Numbered from the stretch's first letter, positions 33,842-43,492 are shown. The stretch: DNA of 64,000 nt from Rhodoferax koreense (GCF_001955695.1 NZ_CP019236.1:1116001-1180000), one strand, 5' to 3'. The notes: generated by a model not told the origin, from the letters alone. A program made the numbers and translations.

Positions 33842-35319
33842 GCTACCGCGACCGCTCCGGTCCCGGTCTCCGCACCCGTCTTCATCCCCGCGTCCCAACC
33901 CCCGCCGAGCGCGCGGATCAACACCACCGTCGACTGGTACTGCGCCGACCGCACGCCCAGCGCCTGGCGCCGGTTGCGCAGCTCGCTCCTGCGCGCGTCC
34001 AGCAGATCGAGCTGGCTGATGTAGCCGTTGCGGTAGCGGGCGTCCGAGAGCCGGGTGGCACGGGTGGCCGATTCGACGGCCTGGTCCTGCGCCTGGGTCT
34101 GCTGGGCCAGCAGGCGCAGCGAGGCGAGCTGGTCTTCGACTTCCTGGAACGCGGTGAGCACCTGGCCGCGGTAGGCGGCGGTGGCGCCATCGAGCTGCGC
34201 GCTGGCCGACTGCACGCCGGCCTCGCGCCGGCCGCCGTCGAGGATGGGCAGCGACAGCAGCGCACCGATGCCCCAGGCACGGGCCGACCACTTGAACACG
34301 TCGCCGATGTCGGGCGAGGCGAAGCCGCCGGCCGCGGTGAGGGACACGCTCGGGAACCATGCGGCCTGGGCCACGCCGACGCGGGCCTGCGCGGCCAGCA
34401 GGCTGCTCTGCGCGGCGGCCACGTCGGGGCGGCGCGTGAGCACCGTGGCCGGCACTCCGGCCGGGATGGTCGGCAGCGTGGCGCGCCATTCGGCGTTGTC
34501 CAGGTTGTCCAGGCTGAACTGCGAGGCCGAATCGCCGACCAGCACGGCGAGCGCGTGTTCCAGCGTGGCACGTTGTCGGTCGAGCGCCAGCGCGTCGGAT
34601 TCGGTGGACGCGACCTCGGTGGTGACCCGCGCCACGTCGAACTCGGCCACGTCGCCCGCGTTGAAGCGGCGCTGGGTGAGGTTCAGCGTGTCACGGTAGG
34701 CGGCCACGGTTTCACGCACCAGCGCGCGTTCGGCGTCGGTGGCGCGTAGCGCGAGATAGGTCTGCGCCACATTGGCCTGCACCAGCAGGCGCGTGCTTTG
34801 CAGCAGCGCGGCGCTGGCTTGTGCGTCGAGGCTTGCGGCGTCGGTGGCCTTGGCGAGACGGCCGAACAGGTCGACTTCATACGACAGTTGCGCTTCGGCC
34901 GTGAACAGCTTGGCCGGCGTGCTGCCATTGGTGGTGTTGGCGCCAGCCTGGCGCTGTGCGCCAGCACCGAGGCCGAGCTGCACCGAACGATCGGCCTCGC
35001 TGTTCTTCACCAGCGCCTGGGCCTGGCGCAGGCGTGATGCGGCTTCGGCGATGCTGGTGTTTTGCTGGCTGGCGCGCTCGATCAGGGCGTCAAGCGTGGG
35101 ATCGTTGAACACGCGCCACCAGGTGCCGCGGTCGCGGGCTTCGGCGGGTGCTGACTGCACCCATTGCGCCGGGTTCGTCGCGGGGTTTTCCTTGAAGGCG
35201 GCGGGCGCGGCGGCGATGGCCACCGGATCGACGGCGGGGGCCGTGGCGCAGCCGGCCAGCACCAGAGCGGCGAGCAACGGCGCGAGCGCGGGGCGGTAGA
35301 TTTTCGAGAAGAGATGCAT
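33823..35319 (-). CDS. RND efflux outer membrane factor, NodT family lipoprotein
   Basis: 498 residues. A signal sequence with lipobox LVLAGCATA is followed by the TolC-like repeat structure (two OEP domains; WWRVFNDPTLDALIERASQQN, LLVQANVAQTYLALRATDAE, LLSLPILDGGRREAGVQSAS). It forms the outer-membrane channel for the adjacent pump. ATG 35319 is chosen for the signal peptide. It is the last gene of the hydrolase-adaptor-pump-channel operon; repeats at 35373-35490 lie between it and the pump gene. Confidence 0.95.
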   Translation of the reverse strand: MHLFSKIYRPALAPLLAALVLAGCATAPAVDPVAIAAAPAAFKENPATNPAQWVQSAPAEARDRGTWWRVFNDPTLDALIERASQQNTSIAEAASRLRQAQALVKNSEADRSVQLGLGAGAQRQAGANTTNGSTPAKLFTAEAQLSYEVDLFGRLAKATDAASLDAQASAALLQSTRLLVQANVAQTYLALRATDAERALVRETVAAYRDTLNLTQRRFNAGDVAEFDVARVTTEVASTESDALALDRQRATLEHALAVLVGDSASQFSLDNLDNAEWRATLPTIPAGVPATVLTRRPDVAAAQSSLLAAQARVGVAQAAWFPSVSLTAAGGFASPDIGDVFKWSARAWGIGALLSLPILDGGRREAGVQSASAQLDGATAAYRGQVLTAFQEVEDQLASLRLLAQQTQAQDQAVESATRATRLSDARYRNGYISQLDLLDARRSELRNRRQALGVRSAQYQSTVVLIRALGGGWDAGMKTGAETGTGAVAVAQTNTR

Positions 35320-35372
35320 TTTGGTTCTCCGGAAGCGGTTGTTGTCTGAGCCGTGGGTTGCGGGCCCCATCT

Positions 35373-35490
35373 CCGTTCGCCCTGAGCCTGTCGAAGGGCC
35401 TGCGCGCGAGGGGCGAGGCGGCTTCGACGGGCTCAGCCCGAACGGTTGTGGTTGGTTGGCATGGCCCTTCGACCGGCTCAGGGCGAACGG
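35373..35490. repeat. Cluster of three dispersed CGTTCGCCCTGAG repeat units
   Basis: One forward unit (35373-35400) and two inverted units (35421-35445, GCTTCGACGGGCTCAGCCCG; and 35463-35490, CCCTTCGACCGGCTCAGGGC). They occupy most of the space between the pump and channel genes and can form alternative hairpins, which might alter the relative level of the channel message. Confidence 0.88.
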
Positions 35491-35509
35491 GGGATTCGAT
35501 GGGCTGGCT

Positions 35510-38500
35510 CTATTCCAGCGCCTTCAGCGGTGCCGCGGGCAGCGGGTGGGTCGAACCACCGCCGCCGCCGTGCACGACTGGATGCGCCGACACAAAAGCC
35601 TCTTCGGTGTGCGGCTCGGTGCCGTGCAGCTTCAGCGCACGGTTGCCCGCCAGGCGGCGCATCAGCACGTAGAACACCGGTGTCAGGAACAGGCCGAAGG
35701 CCGTCACGCCGATCATCCCGGCGAACACCGCCACACCCATGGCCGAGCGCATCTCCGCGCCGGCGCCGGTGGACAGCACCAGGGGCAGCACCCCCATGAT
35801 GAAGGCCAGCGAGGTCATCAGGATCGGGCGCAAACGCAGCCGGCTGGCCTCGATGGCCGCCTGGATCGGCGTGCGACCTGCGAACTCGAGCTCGCGGGCG
35901 AATTCCACGATCAGGATCGCGTTCTTCGCACTCAGCCCGACCAGCACGATGAGCCCGATCTGCGTGAACACGTTGTTGTCCCCGCCGTGGAGCCACACAC
36001 CGGTCATCGCCGCCAGGATGCCCATCGGCACGATCAGGATGATGGCCAGCGGCAGCGTCAGGCTTTCATACTGCGCGGCCAGCACCAGGAACACCAGCAG
36101 GATCGCCAGCGGGAACACCAGGAACGCGGAATTGCCGGCCAGGATTTCCTGGTAGGTGAGTTCGGTCCACTCGTAGCTCATGCCCTTGGGCAGCGTCTCG
36201 GCCGCGATGCGGTTGATCGCGTCCTGGGCCTGGCCCGAGGAGAAACCCGGCGCCGGGCCACCATTGATGTCGGCGGCGAGGTAGCCGTTGTAGCGCATGG
36301 CGCGTTCCGGGCCGAAGCTGGCGTTGACCTTCATCAGCGCCGACAGCGGCACCATCTCGCCCGAGCTCGAGCGCACCTTGAGCAGGCCCACGTCTTCGGC
36401 GCGGGCGCGGTAGGGCGCGTCGGCTTGCACACGCACGCTGTAGGTCCGGCCGAACTTGTTGAAGTCGTTGGCGTACAGGCTGCCGAGGTAGATCTGCATG
36501 GTGTCGAAGATGTCGGTCACCGGCACGCCGAGCTGGCGCGCCTTGGTGCGGTCGATGTCGGCGTACAGCTGCGGCACGTTGACCTGCCAGCTGGTGAACA
36601 TGCCGGCCAGCTCGGGCGTCTGGTAGGCCTTGGCCATGAAGGCTTTCACGGCCTTGTCCATCTCGTCGTAGCCCAGGCCGCCGCGGTCTTCGAGTTGCAG
36701 CTTGAAGCCGCCGGTCGTGCCCAGGCCGGCCACGGGTGGCGGCGGGAACATCACGATGAAGGCGTCCTGGATGCTGCCGAAGGCCTGGTTCAACTGGCCG
36801 GCCACGGCGCCGCCGCTCTGGTCGGCGCGCTTGCGCTCGGCGAAGGGCTTGAGCGTGGCGAACACGATGCCCGAGTTCGAACTGTTGGTGAAGCCGTTGA
36901 TCGACAGGCCGGGGAAGGCGATGGCGTCTTCCACGTTCGGGTTCTTCTTGACGATGTCGCCCATGCGCTTGATCACGTCCTCGGTGCGGTCCAGCGTGGC
37001 GCCGTCGGGTAACTGCGCAAAGCCGATCAGGTATTGCTTGTCCTGCGCCGGCACGAAGCCGCTGGGCACGGCCTTGAACAGGCCGAAGGTCACGCCGATC
37101 AGCGCAAGGTAGATCACCATCATCAGCGCCTTGCGGCCGATGACGCGTTTCACGCCGCCGCTGTAGGCTTCGGAGCCGCGGCTGAACAGCTTGTTGAAGC
37201 CGCGGAACAGCCAGCCCAGCGTCTTGTCCATGAAGCGCGTCAGTGCGTCCTTGGGCGCATCGTGGCCGCGCAGCAGCAGGGCGGCCAGCGCGGGCGACAG
37301 CGTCAGCGAGTTGATGGCCGAGATCACCGTGGAGATGGCGATGGTGACGGCGAACTGCTTGTAGAACTGGCCGGTCAAGCCGCTGATGAAGGCCAGCGGC
37401 ACGAATACCGCCACCAGCACCAGGGCGATGGCGATGATCGGGCCCGATACCTCGCGCATGGCGCGGTAGGTGGCCTCGCGCGGGGAAAGCCCGGCCTCGA
37501 TGTTGCGCTCCACGTTCTCCACCACCACGATGGCGTCGTCCACCACGATGCCGATGGCCAGCACCAGGCCGAACAGGGAGAGCGCGTTGATCGAGAAGCC
37601 GAGGATGTGCAGCACGGCGAAGGTGCCCACCACCGACACCGGCACGGCCAACAACGGGATGATGGAAGCGCGCCAGGTCTGCAGGAACAGGATCACCACC
37701 AGCACCACCAGGGCGATGGCTTCGAGCAGGGTGTGGACCACGGATTCGATGGAGGCGCGCACGAACTGCGTCGGATCGTAGGCGATGCGGAACTCCACGC
37801 CCTCAGGCATGTTCTTGCCGAGTTCGGCCATGGTCTTGCGCACGTTCGAGGAGATGTCGAGTGCGTTCGAGCCGGGCGACTGGAACACGCCCATGCCCAC
37901 GGCGGAGTCGTTGTTCAGCAGCGAGCGCAGCGAGTAGTCGGCCGCGCCCATTTCCAGGCGGCCGATGTCGCGCAGCCGGGTCACGGCGCCGTCTGGGCTG
38001 GTCTTGACGATGATGTCGCCGAACTCTTCCTCGCTCTGCAGGCGGCCCTGGGCGTTGATCGAAAGCTGCATGTCCACGCCAGCCAGGCCGGGCGAAGCAC
38101 CGACCACACCCGCGGCGGCCTGGATGTTCTGGCCGCGGATCGCCGCCACCACGTCGCTGGCCGAGAGGCCCCGCTGCGCCACCTTCTGCGGATCGAGCCA
38201 GACGCGCATCGCGTAGTCGCCGCCGCCGAAGATCTGCACCTGGCCCACGCCCTGGATGCGTGCCAGGCTGTCCTTGACGTTGAGCACCGCGTAGTTGCGC
38301 AGGTAGGTCATGTCGTAGCGGTTGTTGGGCGACACCAGGTGCACCACCATGGTCAGGTCGGGCGAACTCTTGATGGTGGTGATGCCCAGGCGGCGCACTT
38401 CCTCGGGCAGGCGCGGCTCGGCCTGCGAGACACGGTTCTGCACCAGTTGCTGCGCCTTGTCGGGGTCGGTGCCGAGCTTGAAGGTCACGGTCAGCGTCAT

Positions 38501-38767
38501 CACGCCGTCGGTCGTGGCCTGGCTGCCCATGTAGAGCATGCCTTCGACGCCGTTGATCTGTTCCTCCAGCGGCGTGGCCACCGTCTCGGCGATCACCTTG
38601 GGGTTGGCACCGGGATAGGTGGCGCGCACCACCACCTGCGGCGGCGCGACTTCGGGGTATTCCGAGATCGGCAGGGCGCGCAGCGCCAGCAGACCCGAGA
38701 TCAGGATCAGCAGCGACAGCACACCCGCGAAGATCGGGCGGTCGATGAAGAATTTGGAGAGATTCAT
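35510..38767 (-). CDS. RND multidrug efflux pump, HAE1 family inner-membrane transporter
   Basis: 1085 residues, twelve membrane segments. FFIDRPIFAGVLSLLILISG opens the protein. The proton-relay Asp pair is in GIVVDDAIVVVENVERN (TM4); YVLMRRLAGNRA is near the end. Porter-domain motifs include GVEGMLYMGSQ. It exports hydrophobic or amphiphilic compounds using the proton gradient and works with the adaptor upstream and channel downstream. The closest families by feel are MexF/BpeF/CeoB. Repeat units lie on both sides of the gene. Confidence 0.96.
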   Translation of the reverse strand: MNLSKFFIDRPIFAGVLSLLILISGLLALRALPISEYPEVAPPQVVVRATYPGANPKVIAETVATPLEEQINGVEGMLYMGSQATTDGVMTLTVTFKLGTDPDKAQQLVQNRVSQAEPRLPEEVRRLGITTIKSSPDLTMVVHLVSPNNRYDMTYLRNYAVLNVKDSLARIQGVGQVQIFGGGDYAMRVWLDPQKVAQRGLSASDVVAAIRGQNIQAAAGVVGASPGLAGVDMQLSINAQGRLQSEEEFGDIIVKTSPDGAVTRLRDIGRLEMGAADYSLRSLLNNDSAVGMGVFQSPGSNALDISSNVRKTMAELGKNMPEGVEFRIAYDPTQFVRASIESVVHTLLEAIALVVLVVILFLQTWRASIIPLLAVPVSVVGTFAVLHILGFSINALSLFGLVLAIGIVVDDAIVVVENVERNIEAGLSPREATYRAMREVSGPIIAIALVLVAVFVPLAFISGLTGQFYKQFAVTIAISTVISAINSLTLSPALAALLLRGHDAPKDALTRFMDKTLGWLFRGFNKLFSRGSEAYSGGVKRVIGRKALMMVIYLALIGVTFGLFKAVPSGFVPAQDKQYLIGFAQLPDGATLDRTEDVIKRMGDIVKKNPNVEDAIAFPGLSINGFTNSSNSGIVFATLKPFAERKRADQSGGAVAGQLNQAFGSIQDAFIVMFPPPPVAGLGTTGGFKLQLEDRGGLGYDEMDKAVKAFMAKAYQTPELAGMFTSWQVNVPQLYADIDRTKARQLGVPVTDIFDTMQIYLGSLYANDFNKFGRTYSVRVQADAPYRARAEDVGLLKVRSSSGEMVPLSALMKVNASFGPERAMRYNGYLAADINGGPAPGFSSGQAQDAINRIAAETLPKGMSYEWTELTYQEILAGNSAFLVFPLAILLVFLVLAAQYESLTLPLAIILIVPMGILAAMTGVWLHGGDNNVFTQIGLIVLVGLSAKNAILIVEFARELEFAGRTPIQAAIEASRLRLRPILMTSLAFIMGVLPLVLSTGAGAEMRSAMGVAVFAGMIGVTAFGLFLTPVFYVLMRRLAGNRALKLHGTEPHTEEAFVSAHPVVHGGGGGSTHPLPAAPLKALE

Positions 38768-38823
38768 AGTGTTTCCTCAGGAGTCCATACGGCTGGTCGG
38801 CCCGAAAACCGGTGGCCGGAAAT

Positions 38824-38910
38824 CCGTTCGGGCTGAGCCTGTCGAAGCCTCCTTCTTCGACCAGCGCGGGCTGGCCGGACAAGGCCCTTCGACAGGCTCA
38901 GGGCGAACGG
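38824..38910. repeat. Pair of dispersed CGTTCGCCCTGAG repeat units
   Basis: CCGTTCGGGCTGAGCCTGTC then GAAGCC (38824-38849), and the inverted GGCCCTTCGACAGGCTCAGG then GCGAACGG (38883-38910), between the adaptor and pump genes. Same family as the other sites in 32-39 kb. Confidence 0.88.
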
Positions 38911-38969
38911 GGGTTAACGGCTGATTCGGGGCAACGGAGCGACGTGGGTGCAGTGTGTTGCAAGCCCGA

Positions 38970-40196
38970 TCAAGACTTCGCCACGGCGGTGGTCGCCGCC
39001 TGTGCCTTCAAGTCCATCGGCACTTCCTGCGGCGCGATCAACGCACCGGGCCGCACGCGCTGCAGGCCGTTGACCACCAGCTTCTCGCCCGCCTTCAGGC
39101 CCTTGTTGATGACGCGCAGCCCGCCCACCGAGGCGCCGAGCTGCACCTCGCGGTAGGCGACCGTGTTGTCCGCGCCCACCACCATCACGAACTTCTTGTC
39201 CTGGTCGGTGCCGATGGCGCGTTCGCTCACCAGCAGCGCGGGTTCGGCCTTGGCCTGGCCCATGCGCAGCCGCGCGAACTGGCCCGGCATCAGGCTGCCG
39301 TCCTTGTTGTCGAACACGGCGCGCACGCGTACCGTGCCGCTCTTGGCGTCGACCTGGTTGTCCACCAACTGCAGCTTCCCGGTGAATGGCGTGTCGCTGC
39401 TGGCCGAGGTGCCCATCTGCACCGGGATCTTTTCCAGCGCATGCATGTCGTTGCCATCCCTGCCTTGCGTGTTCTTCAATGCGCGCGCCACCACGCCTTC
39501 GTCGGCGTCGAAGCTCGCGTAGATCGGGCTGACCGACACCAGCGTGGTCAGCACCGGTGCGCCGGGGCCGGCCGATACGAGGTTGCCCACGGTGACCTCG
39601 AGCTTGCCGACGCGGCCCGACACCGGTGCGCGCACCTGCGTGTAGCCCAGGCTCAGCCGGGTCGTCTGCAGCGCGGCCTGCGCGGCGCGCAGGTTGGCTT
39701 CGGCCTCGCGCAGGGTGTTCACGCGGTCGTCGAGTTCGCGCTGGGCGATCGCACGTTCGTCCCACAGGCGCTTGGCGCGCTCATGCTCGCTCGCGGAGTA
39801 GGTGGCGCGGGCCTGGGCGGCGGCCAGTTGGGCTTCGGCGCGGTCCACGTCGGCCGCATAGGGAGCTGGGTCGATGGTGATCAGCAGGTCGCCCTTCTTC
39901 ACCAGCGCGCCTTCGCGGAAATGCACGGCCTGCACGGCGCCGGCCACGCGGGAGCGCACGTCGACACGCTCCACGGCTTCGAGCCGGCCCGAGAACTCGT
40001 CCCACGCGTTGACCTGGCTCTCGGCCACAGTGGCCACGGAGACGGGAATCGCCGGCGGTGCGGCCGGCGCCAGGCTGGCAACGGCTGCCGTGCTCTGCAT
40101 GCCGAACACGATGGTGATGGCCGCCGCAACGGCGGTGACGGCGGCGGCGGTGGTCCATAGCGCGCCGCGGGAGGTGATGGAAAGATGGGAGGTCAT
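38970..40196 (-). CDS. RND efflux periplasmic adaptor (membrane fusion protein)
   Basis: 408 residues. One N-terminal membrane anchor (about 12-35), then the AcrA/MexE order of domains: lipoyl half GRLEAVERVDVRSRVAGAVQ and VSGRVGKLEVTVGNLV, an alpha-hairpin between them, a beta-barrel (VDNQVDAKSGTVRVRAVFDN) and a membrane-proximal domain. It links the pump to the outer-membrane channel. It lies 202 bases upstream of the pump gene, the gap being filled with repeats, and 121 bases after the hydrolase-like gene. Confidence 0.95.
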   Translation of the reverse strand: MTSHLSITSRGALWTTAAAVTAVAAAITIVFGMQSTAAVASLAPAAPPAIPVSVATVAESQVNAWDEFSGRLEAVERVDVRSRVAGAVQAVHFREGALVKKGDLLITIDPAPYAADVDRAEAQLAAAQARATYSASEHERAKRLWDERAIAQRELDDRVNTLREAEANLRAAQAALQTTRLSLGYTQVRAPVSGRVGKLEVTVGNLVSAGPGAPVLTTLVSVSPIYASFDADEGVVARALKNTQGRDGNDMHALEKIPVQMGTSASSDTPFTGKLQLVDNQVDAKSGTVRVRAVFDNKDGSLMPGQFARLRMGQAKAEPALLVSERAIGTDQDKKFVMVVGADNTVAYREVQLGASVGGLRVINKGLKAGEKLVVNGLQRVRPGALIAPQEVPMDLKAQAATTAVAKS

Positions 40197-40317
40197 GGTG
40201 TTTCCTTGAAGGTCGAGAAATAAAACGGAAGGATTCGGGCAATGCGGCGGCCTGGCCCGGCCAGTCGACAGGCGTTGGCGGGCTTTCAGCGGCGGTGGAG
40301 GAGGGCGTGCGGGCCGG

Positions 40318-41292
40318 CTATGAGCTGCCTGGCCGGCCGTCGTCCGGACGGTCGCGGCTGCCGGCCTTCCCCTTGTCTCGGGCTGTACCTGGGAATGGGG
40401 CCGCTCTGGCGGGTGCCGGGCCGTCGGGCTCTGCGGGCTCGACTGGTTGGCCTGTGACTGCGAAGAATTCGCGGAACTGCTGTTTCACCGCCACGCCGCA
40501 GGCGCATTCGCCGACCACGGGCTCGGTCAGTGCTTCGGGCCAGTTCTGGGCGGTGGACAACACGTTGTAGGTCACGTCGATGCCGGCGCCGCGCAGGCGT
40601 TCGGCATAGGCCTTGGCCTCGTCCCGCAGCGGATCGTCGGGGCCGCTCAAGACCAGCGTCGGCGCGATGTTGGCCAGGCGGCGCGAACCGCCGGGCACGG
40701 CGTAGGGATGTTCTGCGTCCATCGGGCAGCGCAGGTATTGCTGCCAGCCTTCGGACCATTTGCAGCTCGTGGCGTCGGCCATGGCGTTGCGCAACGAGGG
40801 CGTGCCCACGCACGGGTCGAGCATCGGCGACAGCAGGATCTGCCCGGCCAGCGGCGGATGGCCGCGGTCCCGCGACATCACGGCCACGGCCGCGGCGATG
40901 TTGCCACCGGCTTCCTCACCGGCCAGGAACACGCGCGCGCCTTGGCCGGCGAGCTTCACCCGGTTCTTGTAGGCCCACTCCAACACGTCGTAGCCGGCTT
41001 CCACGCCATCGGGGAAGGGGTTCTTCGGTGCCAGTGGATAGGCCAGGGAGACGACCACCGCACCTGCGTCGGCCAACATGCGGGCCACGGTGCTGCCACT
41101 GTCCAGGTCGCCCTTGACGAAGGCGCCGCCGTGGAAATGCACCACCAGCGGCTTGTTGCCGCCAGGCAGCTTCTTGCCGTACATGCGCACGTCCATCGGC
41201 GCGCGTTTGCCCACGGCAATGCACGCGTTCTTTTCTTCGATGACGAGGGGCGATGTGGCTGAGGCGGAGCGGGGTGACATGGGGTTTTCCAT
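40318..41292 (-). CDS. Alpha/beta-hydrolase-like protein (HSL/LlpE type) without catalytic Ser
   Basis: 324 residues of the hormone-sensitive-lipase-like alpha/beta hydrolase fold. The oxyanion motif VVHFHGGAFVKGD is intact and the acid region SGPDDPLRDEAKAY is kept. The nucleophile motif GDSAGG reads GEEAGG (Glu127 in place of Ser), and no His follows in the usual place (LSTAQNWPEAL). It is therefore probably not a normal esterase. As first gene of an RND operon with a divergent LysR gene, it corresponds in position to llpE of the Burkholderia ceo/bpe efflux operons. The C-terminus is Pro-rich. ATG 41292 or ATG 41280 may be used. Confidence 0.85.
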   Translation of the reverse strand: MENPMSPRSASATSPLVIEEKNACIAVGKRAPMDVRMYGKKLPGGNKPLVVHFHGGAFVKGDLDSGSTVARMLADAGAVVVSLAYPLAPKNPFPDGVEAGYDVLEWAYKNRVKLAGQGARVFLAGEEAGGNIAAAVAVMSRDRGHPPLAGQILLSPMLDPCVGTPSLRNAMADATSCKWSEGWQQYLRCPMDAEHPYAVPGGSRRLANIAPTLVLSGPDDPLRDEAKAYAERLRGAGIDVTYNVLSTAQNWPEALTEPVVGECACGVAVKQQFREFFAVTGQPVEPAEPDGPAPARAAPFPGTARDKGKAGSRDRPDDGRPGSS

Positions 41293-41478
41293 TGGTCCTA
41301 CGGTGTATTGAAATGTAGAGGGCCTGATCGTCGCGATAAAGAGCAACTCCGCGAGTTCTCTGTTTCCAATTTGCCAACAATCGATCGGCTTTTGCATGAG
41401 AACATTCGCTTCGTCCTGGCGGGAGGCCCGGACCCTTCCGCGTGGGCGGCGTGAGCGAAAGAAAACAAGGAAAGTTCC

Positions 41479-42390
41479 ATGGACCAGATTCTGACCATGC
41501 GTGTGTTCGCCAGGGTGGTGGAGGCAGGCAGCTTCACGCGCGCGGCCGATTCGCTGGCCCTGCCCAAGGCCACCGTCACCAAGCAGATCCAGCACCTGGA
41601 AGCGCGTCTGCGCGTGAAGTTGCTCAACCGCACGACGCGGCGCGTCACGGTCACGGCCGACGGCGCGGCCTATTACGAACGCACGGCGCGGCTGCTGGCC
41701 GATCTGGACGAGCTGGAAGCCAGCATGGGCAACGCGCAGACCAACCCACAGGGCCGGCTGCGCGTGGACGTCGGCTCGTCGGTCGCCAGCCTGCTGATCA
41801 TCCCGGCGCTTTCCACCTTTTTCGCGCGTTACCCCGACATCCAGCTCGACATGGGGGTGAGCGACCGGCCGGTGGACCTGATCGGCGACAACGTGGACTG
41901 CGTGATCCGCGGCGGCGAGCTCACCGACCAGTCACTCGTGGCGCGGCGCATCGGCAACCTGCCCTTCGTCACCGTGGCCTCGCCCGACTACCTGCGCCGC
42001 TTCGGCACGCCGCAGCACCCGCACGACCTGGAAGGCGGCGAGCACCGCATGGTCAACTTCTTCTCGCCGCGCACGGGCCGCATGTTCCCCAACGAATTCG
42101 AGAAGGGCGACGAGACCGTGTCGCTCGACGGTCAGCACCGCATTGCGGTCAACGACAGCAACGCTTACATGGCAGCCGCGCTGGCCGGGCTCGGCGTGAC
42201 GCAACTCGTCACCTTCATGGCCGCGCCGCATCTGGAAACCGGTGCCCTGGTGCAGCTGCTGCCGGAGTGGACCACCAAGCCGGTGCCGATCTACGTGGTG
42301 TATCCGCCGAACCGGCATTTGAGTGCGAAGGTGCGCTCTTTCGTGGATTGGGCGGCTGAGTTGTTTGCGCGGCATGCGCATCTGCAGTAG
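41479..42390 (+). CDS. LysR-family transcriptional regulator
   Basis: 303 residues. The winged helix-turn-helix is at about 1-60 (FARVVEAGSFTRAADSLALP; LEARLRVKLLNRTTRRVTVT), then a CrgA/AaeR-like effector domain (GRLRVDVGSSVASLLIIPAL; VDCVIRGGELTDQSLVARRI). It is divergent from the hydrolase/RND operon with a 186-base gap, the usual place for a LysR regulator to control both. A short TTG-N4-CAA dyad sits near 41370 in that gap. Inducer unknown; in the similarly arranged ceo operon it is salicylate. Confidence 0.92.
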   Translation: MDQILTMRVFARVVEAGSFTRAADSLALPKATVTKQIQHLEARLRVKLLNRTTRRVTVTADGAAYYERTARLLADLDELEASMGNAQTNPQGRLRVDVGSSVASLLIIPALSTFFARYPDIQLDMGVSDRPVDLIGDNVDCVIRGGELTDQSLVARRIGNLPFVTVASPDYLRRFGTPQHPHDLEGGEHRMVNFFSPRTGRMFPNEFEKGDETVSLDGQHRIAVNDSNAYMAAALAGLGVTQLVTFMAAPHLETGALVQLLPEWTTKPVPIYVVYPPNRHLSAKVRSFVDWAAELFARHAHLQ

Positions 42391-42510
42391 AGCGGTTGCA
42401 AGCCCGTCTTGTCCGGCGACTAAGGGTAATGTCGCTTCCCCTGCCGATGGACCTCTGGGACAGTAGCGTCCATATACCGATGGATACAACCCCGAAAAAA
42501 GAGGAACCTC

Positions 42511-43452
42511 ATGGAGTTCGCCCATCAAGACGGAGACAAAACGCCGGCGGTCACGGTCATCATTGCCACCATGGCGGCACCGAACCGGGCAGCATCGCTG
42601 CGTCGCGCGGTGGCGTCGATACGCACATCTTCGGCGTTGCCGGTCAACATCATTGTCGTGATCAACGGGCAGCGCAAGGACCCTGCGACGGTGCGCTGGT
42701 TGTTCGAGCAGCCGGACGTGATCGTCGACTGTCTGCCCGCGCCATCCCTCACCGAGGCGATACGGCGAGGCCGCGAACTCGTCGAGACGCCTTACTTCTC
42801 GTTTCTGGACGATGACGACGAATACCTGCCGGGCGGGACCGACGCAAAGCGTTTCCTGCTCGAGGCGTCGGGCGAAGACGTCATTGTCACCAACGGCTAT
42901 CGCCGTCACGACGACGGGACGGACAGCCTGTTCTTCTGGCGCTTCACCCGGGTCGACCTCGACCCCTTCGAGACCTTGATGAACTTTGGCTGGCTCAACA
43001 GCGCAAACGCCCTTTATCGGACCGCTTCGATCGGGGTGGATTTCTTTTCGGACAGCCAACCGTATGGGGAGTGGACCTGGCTTGCATTTCGGCTGGCGCA
43101 GCAAGGGAAGACGATCCATGCAACGCGGCTACGGACCTTCAGAATTCACGACACGCCCGACTCCCTGTCAAAGTCGAAAGCGTACGAGAAAGCGTATCTT
43201 GATCTGTACAACCGCATGATGGCGGCGGATGTGCCCAAGCACATTCGCCACCTGATCCGGCGCAAGCGCAGCGCATTCTGGCACGACTCGGCGTGCTCGC
43301 TGCTGGCCGACGGCAAGCGCGCAAAGGCGATGAGGGCCCATTTGCGCAGCATGTGTGAAGGCGGTGGTTGGCGCTACCTGCCGTTCACGCGTCATTTGCT
43401 GTTCACGCCACGCTCTTTGACGGTTGTCCTGATGGTCGGCCTCATCGCTTAG
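42511..43452 (+). CDS. Family 2-like (GT-A) glycosyltransferase
   Basis: 313 residues. VTVIIATMAAPNRAASLRRAV opens a nucleotide-sugar-binding fold. ETPYFSFLDDDDEYLPGGTD contains the DxD-type metal site. The acceptor half includes NFGWLNSANALYRTASIGVD and EWTWLAFRLAQQG. The sugar and acceptor are unknown. It is flanked by unrelated genes and no other polysaccharide genes are present. The gene and its leader are less GC-biased than the neighbours, suggesting recent acquisition. A GAGG at 42500-42503 may serve as ribosome binding site. Confidence 0.85.
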   Translation: MEFAHQDGDKTPAVTVIIATMAAPNRAASLRRAVASIRTSSALPVNIIVVINGQRKDPATVRWLFEQPDVIVDCLPAPSLTEAIRRGRELVETPYFSFLDDDDEYLPGGTDAKRFLLEASGEDVIVTNGYRRHDDGTDSLFFWRFTRVDLDPFETLMNFGWLNSANALYRTASIGVDFFSDSQPYGEWTWLAFRLAQQGKTIHATRLRTFRIHDTPDSLSKSKAYEKAYLDLYNRMMAADVPKHIRHLIRRKRSAFWHDSACSLLADGKRAKAMRAHLRSMCEGGGWRYLPFTRHLLFTPRSLTVVLMVGLIA

Positions 43453-43492
43453 CCAGTGCATGCTTTCGCGCGGTTGGGGTCAGCGGTAGCCG

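Noticed and set aside
35321..38836. Long plus-strand open frames opposite the RND pump
   Set aside because: His/Arg/Gln-rich compositions typical of antisense shadows; the minus strand has a complete pump.
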